Below, one piece after another: positions 25,001 through 35,399 of a stretch of 64,000 nucleotides of DNA (positions are counted from its first letter, which is position 1; every line of letters starts with the position of its first letter). Both the position numbers and the translations under genes were made by a program. A model generated the notes under the pieces. That model saw only the letters and a list, made by a program, of their open reading frames with translations. It did not search any database and had not been told where the DNA came from. The stretch comes from Amyelois transitella (taxonomy: Eukaryota > Arthropoda > Insecta > Lepidoptera > Pyralidae), in NCBI RefSeq assembly GCF_032362555.1, contig NC_083524.1, positions 9,410,001-9,474,000 of the forward strand. Reading direction: 5' to 3'.

Positions 25001-26899
25001 GCGAGGACGCGGACGCCTCGCAGGACGCCGAGACAGACTCCACGCCGCCGCCCATGGCGCCGCGCGGGGAGCCCGGCGCGCACGCCGCCGACACAGGTCT
25101 GTACTGGCTCGGGGCGGTGGCGCGCACGCAGCGCAGGGGCAAATAATCATTCTGTATAAAAGTAAAAAATATATAATTTTCGTGTATCTTTGTTATTGTG
25201 TATTATCTAGTTGTGTGGTTTTTTTGAAGTTCGTTCGTTCGTTTGTATATCTCAACAATAAGTATGGTGGCAGGATCGGAGTCGTCGTCCCCGGGCGAGG
25301 AGCGCGACGAGCACGACGAGCCGCTGCCGGCGGCGGGCGCGGCGGACGCGGCGGGCGCGGCGGGCGGGCCGCCGGCGCAGGCGCACCCCGCGCGCGCCTC
25401 CCCGCCGCGCGCGCCCCCCGCGCCGCGCCGCGCCGAGCGCCCGCGCGCCGACGACGCCCGCGCGCGCGGCCCGCCGCGACACCACGCCAGGAAGGTGCGC
25501 CGCTGCCAATCATATCTTACTACACATAGTAGTGCACATCATCACATTTTGTTACCAATAGAGTGCCACGAGTGGTACATATTACGATCGGGCTAGTCAA
25601 CCTCAATCTGCCTGGTGATAAGCAAGATGAGGCCTAAGGAGATGCACGGAAGCTCAAATAATACCTATTCATTCTTGCCTTGAAAATCCAAATCCAAACT
25701 TCGAAGCTATTAAAACTTTGTTTGCTTTGTAAGATTAAAAGATAACTTAACATGACTTAGAATTTAGGCAATAAAATATCACCACAATTTACTTGTAACG
25801 ACAGCAATGTTGTATAATCACGTCTACATCCCTTGTGGGGGGGTAGTTAGAATCTGTAAATAGAACCGTCTTGAAAATAATGATTAATCGCATCACCTGT
25901 TTCAATTAATGTAAGAATAGTAACTCAAAAAGTGACAGCAGCTGACTGTCGTCAGCTCAACGCGTAAAAATAGAAATGTGACAATGTTAGACTTAAATAC
26001 AATCCTGAAGTTTGTTGTCGTGCCCCCCCACTCAGGAGAAGAGTTCCCGGCGGCGCTTCCCGGCGGAGCGCGCGGCGCCCGCGAGCCCGTCGCCGGCCGC
26101 GGGCGCGCCCTCCGCGCCGCGCGCGCCGGCCGCGCTGCGCCGCGGCGCCACCTGGAGCTCCGTGGTGGCGGACGGCCCGCCCGCGCCCGCGCCGCCGCCG
26201 CTGGCGCCCATCGGCTCGGACGTGCGGCGGCGCGCGGACGCGGCCGGCGCGCACTCGCTCTTCTACTACAACGAGGCCGCGCCGCACGCCTGGCGGCTCA
26301 CTGACTACACAGGTATTCCTTTTCATTTCAACTTTATTGTACAAATGTTAGAAGATTTATCTACCTGTCTACCATTGGGTCTGACAGAGAACTATATTAT
26401 ATGTTTTATTTATAAACTGTAAATTATTTGATGGTGTACATTCTAGGCAGGAGATGAGAAAGAGAGTCGGTTGAATGTTCCAACTGCAGATTGTAAAAGT
26501 CACTAGACGGTATGGTATCTTAACTTGTAATGTAATTCGAATTTGTGACGTCCTTATTTTTTAATTTTTATGTTATCATAAATGATCTGATTATACCTTA
26601 ATTTGTGAATAGGCACATTCGTTTCCCAACACCACGTGACACTAGCACTGACTATCGTATCGCTTCCAGAAGACGGCACCAGCAGCCCGCGCGGCGCGCC
26701 GAGCCTGGGGTACGGGTCGGTGTGGGGCGGCGCCGAGCCCGCGTGGCTGTGGGGCGCGGACCCCGTGCGGCCGCCCCCCGGGTTCGCGCCGCCCGCCGCG
26801 CCGCGCGCCTACGACCCGTTCCGCTCGCTGGCCGCCATCTGGGGGCCCGGCGCGCTGGACTGGCGCCGCGACCCCGACGACCCGCCGCCGGGGAACTGA
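7069..26899 (+). CDS. TMEM131: TMEM131-family type I membrane protein (26 exons, 1452 aa, complete)
   Basis: ER membrane protein; family members recruit collagen through PapD-like domains and TRAPPC8 through the tail to promote secretion. Exons: 7069-7162, 7922-7968, 8873-9070, 12050-12163, 12396-12518, 13047-13210, 13325-13454, 13733-13883, 14024-14116, 14384-14555, 14977-15097, 15283-15462, 15571-15765, 16427-16603, 16887-16993, 17300-17415, 18204-18376, 18744-18931, 19094-19339, 19574-19670, 19910-20365, 24694-24858, 24973-25096, 25274-25494, 26036-26312, 26670-26899; sum 4359 nt, all in frame. Exon 1 encodes a signal peptide (MVWCYVFILTLL). The first PapD-like domain has LEFGRVEL, TSHFHSSFFETK, NTSFTVVFLG and EGVPNEFDVWPM (human: TSHFHASFFQNR, NTSFDVVFLA). 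A helix of Ala/Leu at about 1079-1099 precedes a 350-residue Pro/Arg-rich cytoplasmic tail with SPLDLRG (human PFDLRR). Residues 583-594 are His-rich (HDHTHSHNHNHT). Exon 22 could start at 24697. Confidence 0.93.
9772..10024 (+). repeat. ~240-bp interspersed repeat, full-length copy
   Basis: Begins GTGCCGTGTGGTTGCTGGCA and ends in GTATAGACGTGATTATAT and a TATGTA-rich tail. It is a forward-orientation copy, moderately diverged. Located in TMEM131 intron 3. Confidence 0.85.
10342..10430 (+). repeat. Diverged tRNA-like SINE head
   Basis: TTGTGGTGCAGTGGTAAAGG resembles a tRNA A-box region and GTCCCAGGATTAACCC a decayed B-box region. No tail was traced. Weak. Confidence 0.35.
10962..11875. mobile_element. 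914-bp TA-flanked inverted-repeat element (element 1)
   Basis: The left end is TA-GGGTACCGGACA (TA at 10960-10961). The right end is TGTCCGGTACCC-TA (TA at 11876-11877), a perfect 12-bp inverted pair flanked by TA on both sides. A TA duplication is the signature of Tc1/mariner/pogo-type insertion. The interior is AT-rich with ACGTCA/TGACGT motifs and no transposase I can see, so it is probably non-autonomous. Located in TMEM131 intron 3. Confidence 0.75.
12592..12812 (+). mobile_element. Helitron-like non-autonomous element
   Basis: Ends CGGACGAAGTCGCGGGCAGC then AGCTAG-T. The CTAG terminus before a T and the GC-rich subterminal stretch match the Helitron-like elements common in Lepidoptera; the same ending occurs at 31997 and 34774. 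The 5' limit is approximate. Located in TMEM131 intron 5. Confidence 0.65.
14579..14721 (+). other. Tandem duplicate of the end of TMEM131 exon 10 with its donor
   Basis: 14579-14719 repeats 14431-14574 at a spacing of 147 then 145 bp, the change being a 2-base deletion after GCGCACAGAC. The copy contains the last ~120 bases of exon 10 and its GTGAGT donor but no acceptor. Splicing from the second donor would retain the TGA that overlaps the first donor (CTG TGA), so only the first donor gives an open product. Confidence 0.9.
16655..16800 (-). repeat. Degraded copy of the ~240-bp interspersed repeat
   Basis: ATAATCACGTCTATATCCCT, AAAAGCCACGTTCA and CTTAGTCGCCTTTGA survive in order; the rest is decayed. 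It lies about 50 bp after the exon 14 donor of TMEM131. Confidence 0.6.
17501..17595 (+). other. Exact 95-bp copy of the exon 19 acceptor region inside intron 16
   Basis: Bases 17501-17595 are identical to 19026-19120. The shared segment includes 65 bp of intron 18, the TTTGACTTTCAG acceptor and the first 27 bases of exon 19 (encoding the EGWEEKRQ region). After 17595 the sequence diverges and the frame is lost, so this is a decoy acceptor rather than an exon. Confidence 0.95.
17744..17845 (-). mobile_element. Intact short RTE-like ORF tail
   Basis: The minus strand reads a 33-residue frame from ATG to TGA: MKRVMNVDEAKEVCRDRGKW, then a segment ending YPSGKEA. This peptide tail recurs in lepidopteran genomes at the 3' end of decayed LINE-like elements (from memory, not searched). 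The upstream coding part is missing. Located in TMEM131 intron 16. Confidence 0.6.
21548..21665 (+). repeat. tRNA-derived SINE head
   Basis: TGGTGTAATGGTTAAG is a Pol III A-box-like block and CGGGTTCGATCCCCGC a near-perfect B box 30 bases later, followed by a short body ending near GGGGATCT. The next bases are R1-type LINE coding sequence with no poly(A) between them. Nested in the intron 21 transposon. Confidence 0.65.
21666..23032 (+). mobile_element. 5'-truncated R1-clade non-LTR retrotransposon fragment
   Basis: Encodes the reverse-transcriptase core motif CYADDTLVAAW, then after a frameshift near 21775 a 188-residue run (21777-22343) with IKYLGIILDPRWNF and YGLPIWADR, typical of the R1-clade thumb. 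A second break precedes a CCHC zinc finger (CHECGEPDD, then QHTLAEC) near 22515-22560 and the C-terminal RKWEAVVSF region. It ends in a 3' UTR and an A-run at about 23022-23032. Dead copy: RT truncated and frameshifted. The neighbouring TIR element is the host insertion. Confidence 0.85.
23817..24040 (-). pseudogene. Broken pogo-like transposase N-terminus (psq helix-turn-helix)
   Basis: The minus frame reads AVKEILKG, then TIKGTAKLYAVPLTTLRRYA, the classic psq-type DNA-binding helix of pogo/Tigger transposases. The expected upstream residues (KQNLNK) are one frame away, just before a TAA, indicating a 1-base indel. Downstream the frame ends after KDCDY and no DDE catalytic domain is visible, so the gene is dead. 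Confidence 0.6.
25812..25975 (-). repeat. Degraded copy of the ~240-bp interspersed repeat
   Basis: TATAATCACGTCTACATCCC followed by a remnant of the GGGGTAG block, then scattered matches (AAAAGTGACAGCAG). Located in TMEM131 intron 24. Confidence 0.5.
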
Positions 26900-26987
26900 A
26901 CGTGTGTCCCCGCCCGCCCCGCAGCGCTCTAGTCCGCCCCCCGCGCCGCGGCCTGCACTCCCCCGAGAGATCGTCTGTTCAAGACTG

Positions 26988-26993
26988 AATAAA
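26988..26993 (+). terminator. TMEM131 polyadenylation signal
   Basis: AATAAA 89 bp after the TMEM131 stop codon, in a short GC-rich 3' UTR that turns AT-rich here. Confidence 0.75.
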
Positions 26994-27086
26994 ACTTACG
27001 TTTCTTAAACTTATTCTTCGAAGTTTTATTTTAATGTACTTACACCTCGCCAATATACAAAAACTTCATTACTACGAGATACATAC

Positions 27087-27234
27087 AGACACGTCTATTT
27101 CCCTTGCGGGGTAGACAGAGCCAACAGTCTTGATAAGACTGAATGGCTATGTTCAGCTGTATGGCTTTATGATGGAATTGAGCCTCAAATAGTGAAAGGT
27201 TGTTGCCCCATCGCCTACAAGAGGAATACTAGGA
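27087..27234 (-). repeat. ~240-bp interspersed repeat, 3'-truncated copy
   Basis: TTTCCCTTGCGGGGTAGACA, then AACAGTCTTGATAAGACTGA, to ATCGCCTACAAGAGGAATAC. It lacks the CCATGG block and the GTGCCG end. It occupies part of the convergent interval between TMEM131 and Dim1. The rest of 26994-27725 shows nothing but AT-rich 3' UTR; TTTATT at 27287-27292 is a possible minus-strand polyadenylation signal. Confidence 0.75.
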
Positions 27235-27725
27235 GATATTGGGATTTATATATCTATAAGAAAAAATATTAAGATTGAATTAATTGTTTATTATTATTAA
27301 AAAATTTACTCTTATCTCAAAATCATTATTGCTTCATTTGATGTTCAATTGGATCTTAAAAATTTAATACAGTGCACAAATGAAACGTAACAAAAGTCTA
27401 TCCAGACACTTATCTTCGCGAAAACAAGTACTCCGATTTTCTCAGATGTGTTTTAGCTTGATCCAACATAACAATAGGTTTTCAAAATTTTTTTCACCCT
27501 TCTAATGTCACACCCATAAAACATTGAATATGATGAAGGTTGGCCGTGGCGGCAGCATGTGTGGATGCGCCATAAGGAGACAATAGAGGAGATCAACTTT
27601 CTATTTGTTCCACAGGTTTTAATGTCCGGCGAATATTTTTCCAATTTGTTGATAATCTAAGTTCTATATACAATCAGGAACATTTAAAACAATGCTCACA
27701 TAATAAATTAACAACCGTACATAAC

Positions 27726-30326
27726 TTAGTATCTATATTTGGTGGAGTAATCTTTTGGTGATACTACTAAACCGCGTCCCTTCCGAGCTCCTCTGTACAC
27801 AGTCTCGATGATGTCAATCATCTCTTGCTTGTCTTCTAGTGGCCAGTTGATCTTGTTGTTGTTGCCAGTCCCCAAGTCGATCATGATGTGCTTGTTGCGG
27901 AAGAAGAACATCACCGTACATGGGTCATACAACTCATACCTGTGAAAAAGGTTAAATTTGTGATTTGAAAAATATAACCCTTTGAATACTGCAAGTAAAC
28001 TCAAATTGACCATGAACTAAAAAGTAAAAAGTAATTAAACCCTAATAATAGTGCGAAGTTGATCATGGATTCATCAGTCATATGTACTAAAAGTTAAAGC
28101 CAAGAATTTGCATTGTATTGAAACAGCATTCCTTAACATTTAAGCAATTTTGAGTGTTTACTCACATTTTATTAAAATCTGGCACTTCTGTGATATCTAC
28201 AAGGTAAATAACTGCAAAGTTTTTCACTTTTTCTGCAATGCTGTAAAGAACTTCATCCATTTTCATGCATGTAGGGTCCCAGTCGTGACCAAATCTAATA
28301 ACCTGAAAAAAGATAAATTTTCTGAGTATATATAACCAGGTAACTGCTCAAATTCAGTAATTATTAATTTTCTTTTTTAGATGTTGGGTGTTGTGATATT
28401 GTTTTAATTAAACACAACAGTATTTCTTGTTCAGCTGTACTGCTCAAATTGATGGCAAAAAACGCTTTAAACTTCATTGACAAGTCAATCTTGCTGAATG
28501 AAACATATATATTATATATATAGGGTGATTGCGCTGGTTTTCGTCCAATTAGCGGAGTTGCTAGCTTTCAGGCGTAAAAATAATATGATAAAGTATCCTA
28601 ATTAAAATAGCTCATATTTGTTTATATACCTCATATAGTCTATTTTTGATAAAAATTAAGAAACTTTTAATTATATCTACATTGTTTTTTATATAAATAA
28701 TTAAATGTTAAATGGCAGATTTCACTAGTTTTCATCCAAAAAATTTAGTTTTCGCCCTGATGTGATCTAGTTTCCGTCCAGTATGTAAAAAAGAGTAAAA
28801 GTGCAATGTTAAATAAAAACTGTTTTCATAATCTTTTATTTAATCCACAAAAATATTTATTCTTCAGCAGTAGATTTCCTGCTTTTTTTATTTCTCCGAA
28901 TCCATCTATAACAATTAATTTAATAGTTTAGTACCTACTAGAAAAACCTGTACGAATTAACAAGAAAATGTGTTAGAAGTAGATTCCACACTATTATGGA
29001 CGAAAACTAATACAAAAAAAATTGCTGTTTAGTTTTCGTCCATGCCATTTAAACATTTTTTTAAACAAGCAATACTGAGAAATTATTGGACGGTAACTAA
29101 ATATCTTGTCAAATAGCCAATAAAGTTCATATCTGAAGAAAACACATATTTTTTTATAGATCTGAAAAAGTAAAATGAACATTCCAAATATTTAGCTTGC
29201 TGTTTTAGTTTCCGTCCACCAGGACGGAAACCAAATAATTGGTAAAATAGGCATGTCAGTATTCGTCCACCAACTTTTACTAAGATTACTACAAAAACAT
29301 TTTAAAATAACCTAAACATAATGTTAGTTATACTCTTAAATATCCTTACATGCCAAAATATTACCCAATCTAAGTGAAATAGTCATAAAACCCACCACGG
29401 AGTGTTCCTGCACCAGCTATTTTTTTTGTATCGGAATGACGTCTACAAAACATGAACACATGCCGGCCACTGAGTTTAATTTTTTCGAAGTTTTCACTTG
29501 ACAAATTGGATTTTGTGGTTGTTAGAACTGTTGCTTAAGTATGAAGGATCGTGACAAGTTGCAACTTGCGCGCATAGGTGTATTTATATTCCTTTTATAT
29601 GCGTTTAGAAGTTAAATGGACGAAAAGTAGAACTGGACGCCAAACCAGCGCAATTACCCTATATATATACACATCCCATAAATATATGATTACATCTTAT
29701 AGTTCCTGAACAAAATTATATAAATATAATAGATAATAGATTAGGTCTTCTTTCAGACTTTAATCAACACTGGAGAGGAGACTAGGTTTCGTCTTTGACC
29801 ATAGATACTGAACTCTGCAATGCTTTTGCAGGGGAACCTATATATCAATCAAGGTTACACACCAGTTGTCTGCATGTGTAGGTTTCTTCATAATGTGTAT
29901 CCCCACCATAGACGCATCAGTTAGTATTCAAACAAAACTTCGAAAATAGTCATTAAGTCATTGATAGTTTAAGAGGTGAGATTCGAACCTGTGCCTTTAT
30001 GCGCATTTTAACCGGGCACCTTACCGATTCCAATACCGACGCGCCCTCGAATTTTTTTTGATAATGTACCTATCAATTATTATTTCATTTTCATTGCAGA
30101 TTAGGTTTAATTTGTATTTAGTTTTAGAAGTATAAGTTTTTAATGCTATTATAACAGTAACAAACAGAGTCAAAAGACATAAATTAGTTTAATCGGAATA
30201 ATAAAAACTTTAATCTCGAAAATTCTTATGGAAGCTACCGTGACTTACCACGACCCTATCTTCCTCGGATAGTATAGCTTGGTCCACTTGCCAGCCATTG
30301 TGTAAATGTCCCAGCATGTAACTCAT
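27726..30326 (-). CDS. TXNL4A: Dim1 / thioredoxin-like protein 4A, U5 snRNP 15-kDa protein (3 exons, 142 aa, complete)
   Basis: Small thioredoxin-fold component of the U5 snRNP and U4/U6.U5 tri-snRNP, required for pre-mRNA splicing in the nucleus. Exons on the minus strand: 30249-30326, 28166-28302, 27726-27939 (78+137+214 nt, frame kept). The 142-residue length equals that of the human protein, and identity is near complete: the N-terminus reads MSYMLGHLHNGWQVDQAIL (human has Pro for the Gly), and ELYDPCTVMFFFRNKHIMID and the C-terminus SPKDYSTKYRY are unchanged. The usual thioredoxin CxxC is absent, as expected (GHDWDPTCMKMDE). Unlike its neighbours, its exons are not GC-rich. A transposon occupies intron 1. 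Convergent with TMEM131. Confidence 0.98.
28523..29659. mobile_element. 1.14-kb TA-flanked inverted-repeat element with repeated internal motif (element 3)
   Basis: Left end TA-GGGTGATTGCGCTGGTTTTC then GTCC; right end GGACGCCAAACCAGCGCAAT then TACCC-TA. These form imperfect ~26-bp inverted repeats with TA at 28521-28522 and 29660-29661. The motif TTTTCGTCC or its complement GGACGAAAA (with TTTCCGTCC variants) is scattered about ten times through the interior on both strands. No transposase frame is visible. Located in Dim1 intron 1. Confidence 0.8.
29970..30052 (-). repeat. tRNA-derived SINE head
   Basis: GAGATTCGAACCTGTGCC is a reverse-complement B box and CCGGGCACCTTACCGATTCC the A-box side of a tRNA-like head. 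The upstream ACCAGTTGTCTGCATGTGTA block at about 29868 looks like its body. Intronic in Dim1. Confidence 0.55.
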
Positions 30327-31222
30327 GGTGAAGGCTCAGAAAATTTGTTTCCAATAATGTTATAATAATCTAAAAAATAGCGAAAATATTTATTCGCACA
30401 CAACACATGAACATAACAACCCGACACGACAAAATCACTTTGTCGTTTGTCACTGTCTGTCTGTCTGTCGACTGTCATTGTCTGTCTCAACTGTCATAAA
30501 TAGAAGTGAGCTAAAATAACATGATCGTTTTTACACAACGTATGTCTATTCGACAACGCAAACGTTGTGGCCGACTTTGACAATATTTTATTTCTAAAAC
30601 GTTAAATGAACATTGTCTCCCGTCGTGGTATCGTGGTTGGCATGCAGGCAACATCGCGAGAGTCGTTTGGGGAGAAGTAAAAACATAAACAACGACAACG
30701 GAAATAGCGAACAAACATCTCTTCCGGTGGGCATTAAGCCTGGCTGGATAAAGTATGAAAAAAAGTTAATTTTATTTTAATACATACATATGATAACGTA
30801 TTTATTCCTAACCCCTTATCCCTTTATCACCTTTTGCGATATTCAAGGGAAAGAGATAGAGCTCGGCATTTTATCTTGGTTGTCCAATTATCCCTGAAAG
30901 TCAATACTATACGCGCAATGTCATCAATTTATTCAATAACGCCATATTGTCACAACGAGTTAGTTTTACTACTTCGTTACAACTGCGAAACGAATTTGTT
31001 TTGTGCTAAAACCTATCTAATATGTACATTGGTTGTCAAATACCTCGTTTTGAAAATAAATGTTTTGAACAACGTTGTGGGCATGTTGGCAACTTTTCTT
31101 GTGTTATGTTCATAACGCCCAACGATCAAACTAGTCATTAACGATAGTCATTACCAATGTTGTATCAATGTCAAGTATCACTTAAAGTTCCATAAAAAAA
31201 TACTTGTTGCTTATAAGGCATG

Positions 31223-31480
31223 TGCCGTGTGGTTCCCGGTACCAATAAATAAAAAAGAATAGGACGACTCCATCTCGTTCCCATGGATGTCGTAAAAGGC
31301 GACTAAGGGTTGGGCTTATAAACTTGGGATTCTTCTTTTAGGCGATGGGCTAGCAACCTGTCACTATTTGAATCTCAATTCCATCATAAAGGCAAACAGC
31401 TGAACGTGGCCTATCAGTCTTTTCGAGACTGTTGGCTCTGTCTACCCCGCAAGGGATAGACATGATTATATGTATGTATG
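31223..31480 (+). repeat. ~240-bp interspersed repeat, best-preserved forward copy
   Basis: GTGCCGTGTGGTTCCCGGTA, CCATGGATGTCGTAAAAGGC, AGGCGATGGGCTAGCAACCT, CACTATTTGAATCTCAATTC and GGCTCTGTCTACCCCGCAAG follow in order, ending in a TATGTATGTATG tail. Useful as the reference unit for the other copies in the window. Confidence 0.9.
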
Positions 31481-31785
31481 CTTATAAGGCAACAATATCT
31501 ATACATACTAATATTATAAAGCTGAAGAGCCTAATCTACAATATTATATTATGTTATATATATAAAAGAAAGTCGTGTTAGTTACACCACTTATAACTCA
31601 AGAACGGCAGAACAGCTTAGAGCCAGGAGACGGACATAGGATACTTTTTATCCCGTTCGACAGCGTTCCCGTGTGACTTGACATGAAACGTCAGTCACTA
31701 TAAAACGTGGTATAACAAAAAAGAATCAGACTTGGAATAACAAAACGCAAATGACAGCTATGTAATTGACGTAAATTCAAATAAA

Positions 31786-31997
31786 TCCTCCTACTAATAT
31801 TATAGATGCGAAAGTTTGTGAGTATGTCAGTATAGATGTTTGTTACTCTTTCACGCAAAAACTACTGAACCGATTATGATGAAATTTGATATGTAGGTAG
31901 CTGAAGACCCAGAATAATATATAAGCTACTTTTTATCCCGGAGTTCCCGCGGTATTGATAGGGTTTCCATGCGGATGAAGTCGCGGGCGACCTCTAG
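31786..31997 (+). mobile_element. Helitron-like non-autonomous element
   Basis: Starts near TCCTCCTACTAATATTATAG, contains the AAAACTACTGAACCGATT block, and ends GCGGATGAAGTCGCGGGCGA then CCTCTAG-T. A head-only fragment of a related copy lies at about 31490-31540. Confidence 0.65.
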
Positions 31998-31999
31998 TG

Positions 32000-32143
32000 T
32001 TATAATAAATACTTATATAGATAAACACCGAAGACCCAGGCCAATCAGAGAAAGTTCGTTTCCCATCATGGCCAGGATTCGAACCCGGGATCTCCGTTGT
32101 CACAGTCAAGCGTACTACCGGTGCGCCACAAAGCCGCCACTGG
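32000..32143 (-). repeat. tRNA-derived SINE copy
   Basis: The minus strand reads the same SINE as at 35634 and 42031: GGCGCACCGGTAGTACGCTT (A-box region), CCCGGGTTCGAATCC (B box), then a body with GATTGGCCTGGGTCTTC and a TATATAAG-type tail. It abuts the Helitron-like element at 31997. Confidence 0.8.
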
Positions 32144-32506
32144 TCACTGGTGTCCGTATTTGAAAGAATGTTGGTACACTCTTGTCTGGAGATCTGAGCT
32201 TTTTAAAAACTCGCGTAGGTCTAAATTATTTCTAAAGAAGCTAACATGAAGAGGCCCTTTGGTTCCTTTTATTCTTAAGTTAGATGGCTGCAGTTATGGA
32301 GATTTATCCCTTGATAAATAATAAATGGGTCAATTAACGGACAGCCCTCCACAGCTGCCAAACTACTGAGTGGATTGGAGTGCTGAGCTATGGAGTGAGA
32401 TATGCACGTCTGCCTTAAAACTCTCTCACATAATTTTAAACAAGCAGAGGGTGACTCGTTGCTCATTGGCTTTGCAACAGCTTGTGGGCACCCTAACTAA
32501 GCCACC

Positions 32507-32584
32507 ATGCGGCGGCCAGGGCACAACACGTTAATAGCAGCTATAGGATGCCGAGACGTGCGGCCCGGGTTCCACGAGCACGAG
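32507..32584 (+). CDS. Candidate alternative first exon of the unknown small gene
   Basis: The ATG sits in GCCACCATGC, an ideal Kozak context, with an in-frame TAA immediately before (TAA GCC ACC ATG). The 26 codons begin MRRPGHNTLIAAIGCRDVRP and end HEHE at a GTAAGA donor in phase 0. The phase matches the acceptor at 36788, so it could splice directly to 36789-37052, giving 113 aa. Joining to the 35363 exon in the same phase gives an immediate stop (GTATTACTCCGTTAA). I do not recognise the peptide. Confidence 0.4.
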
Positions 32585-34501
32585 GTAAGATCCTGTGCTT
32601 GTTTGTTCCTAGGTTTTATTATTGATAGTGTGAGCCGTCCAAAATAACTAGAAACTTATTTTTTGTGCTGTTTGCCCAAAATGCAAAGCGCTGGCGGCCG
32701 CTTCGCGTTACTAACCCGAGGGTCTCCCTAACGCGTTAAGAATCAAGAAAAATGCTTTGTGTTCGTCGAGTGATTCCCTATAAAACGACATGACGTCAAA
32801 CAATTTAAAATTCGTTCAGTTCAGTGATTTTATTTTCTCCGCGAGTGTTTACAATTGGGCTGTGGTCCGGCGCATAACAAAATACTGTTAGTTCAGAAAA
32901 GTCTTGTTTTACGGTGGTTGCATGGTCCACCTTAATTTTTTTTCGCCATTTTTTATTTTCTTACCTATGTGGTCATAGGTAATCCAGGACAGGAAAAGGG
33001 AAAAGCCAATGTAATGTAACACATAGTAACTCTCACTAGATATACATGACTCCGTTAAACAGGGAATCTAGTTCAGCTAGCATCGAACCGGTTTAAGATA
33101 GAGAATTGCTTTGGTAGGGTAGTGAGCAGCTTGAGGGGTTCTATAAAATGTAAGCCGCCAATGTTTTGCCGACCTTCAACGACGGACGGACTCCTACCAA
33201 AGTAGATGCCAGTCGCTGTTACGAGAAGTTATGTGGTACTCTCTATAATTTGTAGCAATGGTGTGCTCCAGCGCAGAACGCGGCGCCGCGGGAAAGGGGG
33301 GAGCTGGCAGCGCGCCATCGCGATCGCGGTCACACACCAAAACATACGGATTTCTCGGGAAAAAATATCGGGCACTTGCAGAGTCCGTCCACACCTCGCT
33401 CCGGCCATACAGCTGCCAAACTCTAAATGCTCTAATTCGAGAGCTCCAGTTAGCCGCCTCGTAAATTACTGAAGTGTCGTATCAATGCTTTGACTTTCCG
33501 CTATGTAATTAGTGCGTTGGCTGTAGTTCCCTACGGTGTTTGGTGCTAGCTACGGTTCTATTCATATAAAGAACCCAGATTTTGTTTTATTGTCCTGCAT
33601 TCAACCAATAGTGATGCTGATGTCCACAACAGTCAAATTGGAAGCGAATTTCCCTTTTGCTATAACAATGCTCATTTGGAAAATTTCAGCGTGTGTAGTA
33701 TTACAAAAGGTAAGACTAATTTCAATTAATTTTCTCATGTAAAATATTGTATAATGTGATTAACCCAGATGCTTGTTATATTTCCAAAATTTGAAAAGGA
33801 AGTACTTAGGTAGTAGCTACGAACAAGTACAACCTCCATATTTGGATTGTATTAAATGAATATGAAGTCCATTATTTTATAAAAAGCGAGCAGTCAGCTG
33901 ATAGCTCTCGATCTGAAATCCGTTGATGCTAATTGATTTGTAGGTAATGTGCGCACGCGCCGGACGGAAAGTAAACAATCGAGATCGAGTGAGAATAAAC
34001 GGCGTTGCTGTGTTTTCCGGGAACGCACAAAAGCCTGTTCTAAAATACCGAGGGCACGGAAGGTGACTCTCAATGATTAGATTTTTATTAATTGTGCTTA
34101 ATTACCCGAACAGGTAGTATCAATTTAGATTTAACTCTAGTGTTGTTATTTATCCATTTATTACATTGATAAGGCGCAACTCGGGCTCCGCAGAGAGGCG
34201 AGGAGGCAACCGCTACTTCTTTGGAGTCTTCCCTTCTTTCCATCTCTTAAGTAAACGCAGAGTAACAGTGCGAGGGAAGCTTATCTGCCTTACATATGCC
34301 TTATCATTGTTCTTGAATCGAACATCAGATATTGATTTTGTCAGTGGTCCCTGTTGGATTTATGCCTTATAATAATTAGTGAATAGCCCCATAGATATTT
34401 TCTGAGATTCAAGATCGTGTAGGTAATGAAAATAAATTAGTAATTATACTAATTACATTGTACACGACTGAGCAATGCTGCAATAAGAAGGTGGTTAGAC
34501 A

Positions 34502-34774
34502 TCTATACTAATATTTTAAAGCTGAAGAGTTTGTTTGTTTGTTTGAACGCGCTAATCTCAGGAACTACTGGTTCGAATTGAAAAATTATTTTTGTGTTGA
34601 ATAGACTATTTATCGAGGAAAGCTTGAGGCTATACATATAATATTACGCTGCAACTATTAGGAGTGAAGAAATAATGGAAAATGTGAAAAAAACGGGAGA
34701 AATTATTCATCCTTGAGGGCTTCAAAATGCCCAAAATAACTATTCCACTCGGACGAAGTCGCGGGCACAGCTAG
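34502..34774 (+). mobile_element. Helitron-like non-autonomous element
   Basis: Starts TCTATACTAATATTTTAAAG, contains AATCTCAGGAACTACTGGTT, and ends CTCGGACGAAGTCGCGGGCA then CAGCTAG-T. It is the cleanest copy of this family in the window. Confidence 0.75.
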
Positions 34775-35399
34775 TTTAATTTTATGTGAACTGCAATTTT
34801 AAGCCTACATCCGCAACAGTTACTTCTTATAAACGAACAAACAAACGTGTAAACAAAGTCAAAGTGAAAGAAAAATCTTCTGGTCTTCACTATAATTTGT
34901 GTCCCAATGGCAGTCGTAATCGTAAACGGTGGCGGTTGTGCAACCTCGTGTGGACGAGCACAAGGCCCGCGCTGACGACGGCATCTGCGCTCGTCTGTCG
35001 CATCGTGCCCAAACACTATTTTATGCACATAACCATATTGCATGGAAAAGTTAATGTAACATGTAGGTAACTGACAGCATTGAAATTACTTGTTCAAAAG
35101 TGTAACTTGGCCTTACTCAAGTCTTTGAGCACAGAGGCTAGCTCAGCACCTACGCTAAGCTAAAAAAGGTTGGATAAATCGCAATAATAGAGACAGTTCT
35201 GAAATCGAGACATGGTTAGAGAAAACTTTTTATCCCAGTAATTTGTGCATTTTTTACTATCTAGGAGATATAAGATCAGCGTGTATTTCATTATTATATA
35301 GCTTGTCGCTCAATTTGATTTCCTTCATTTGAAAACTGGCTGTATTTTTCAGGTATTACTCCGTTAAGAGTCAGGCGGTAGTTACTAAGTGGCAGCTTA

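Larger units (their letters stand above)
30327..32506. other. Intergenic interval between Dim1 and the unknown gene
   Basis: Holds the Dim1 promoter side: a GTCT-rich tract with four GTCTGT-type units around 30448-30486, just upstream of Dim1, then three separate mobile-element copies listed individually. An A-rich 93-residue frame at 30834-31115 has no recognisable features and I do not call it. No convincing TATA or initiator was identified for either neighbour. Confidence 0.4.

Noticed and set aside
33258..33464. 68-residue plus frame in the intron of the unknown gene
   Set aside because: Moderately GC-rich and protein-like in places (TKTYGFLGKKYRALAESV), but there are no flanking splice signals linking it in phase and no recognisable family.
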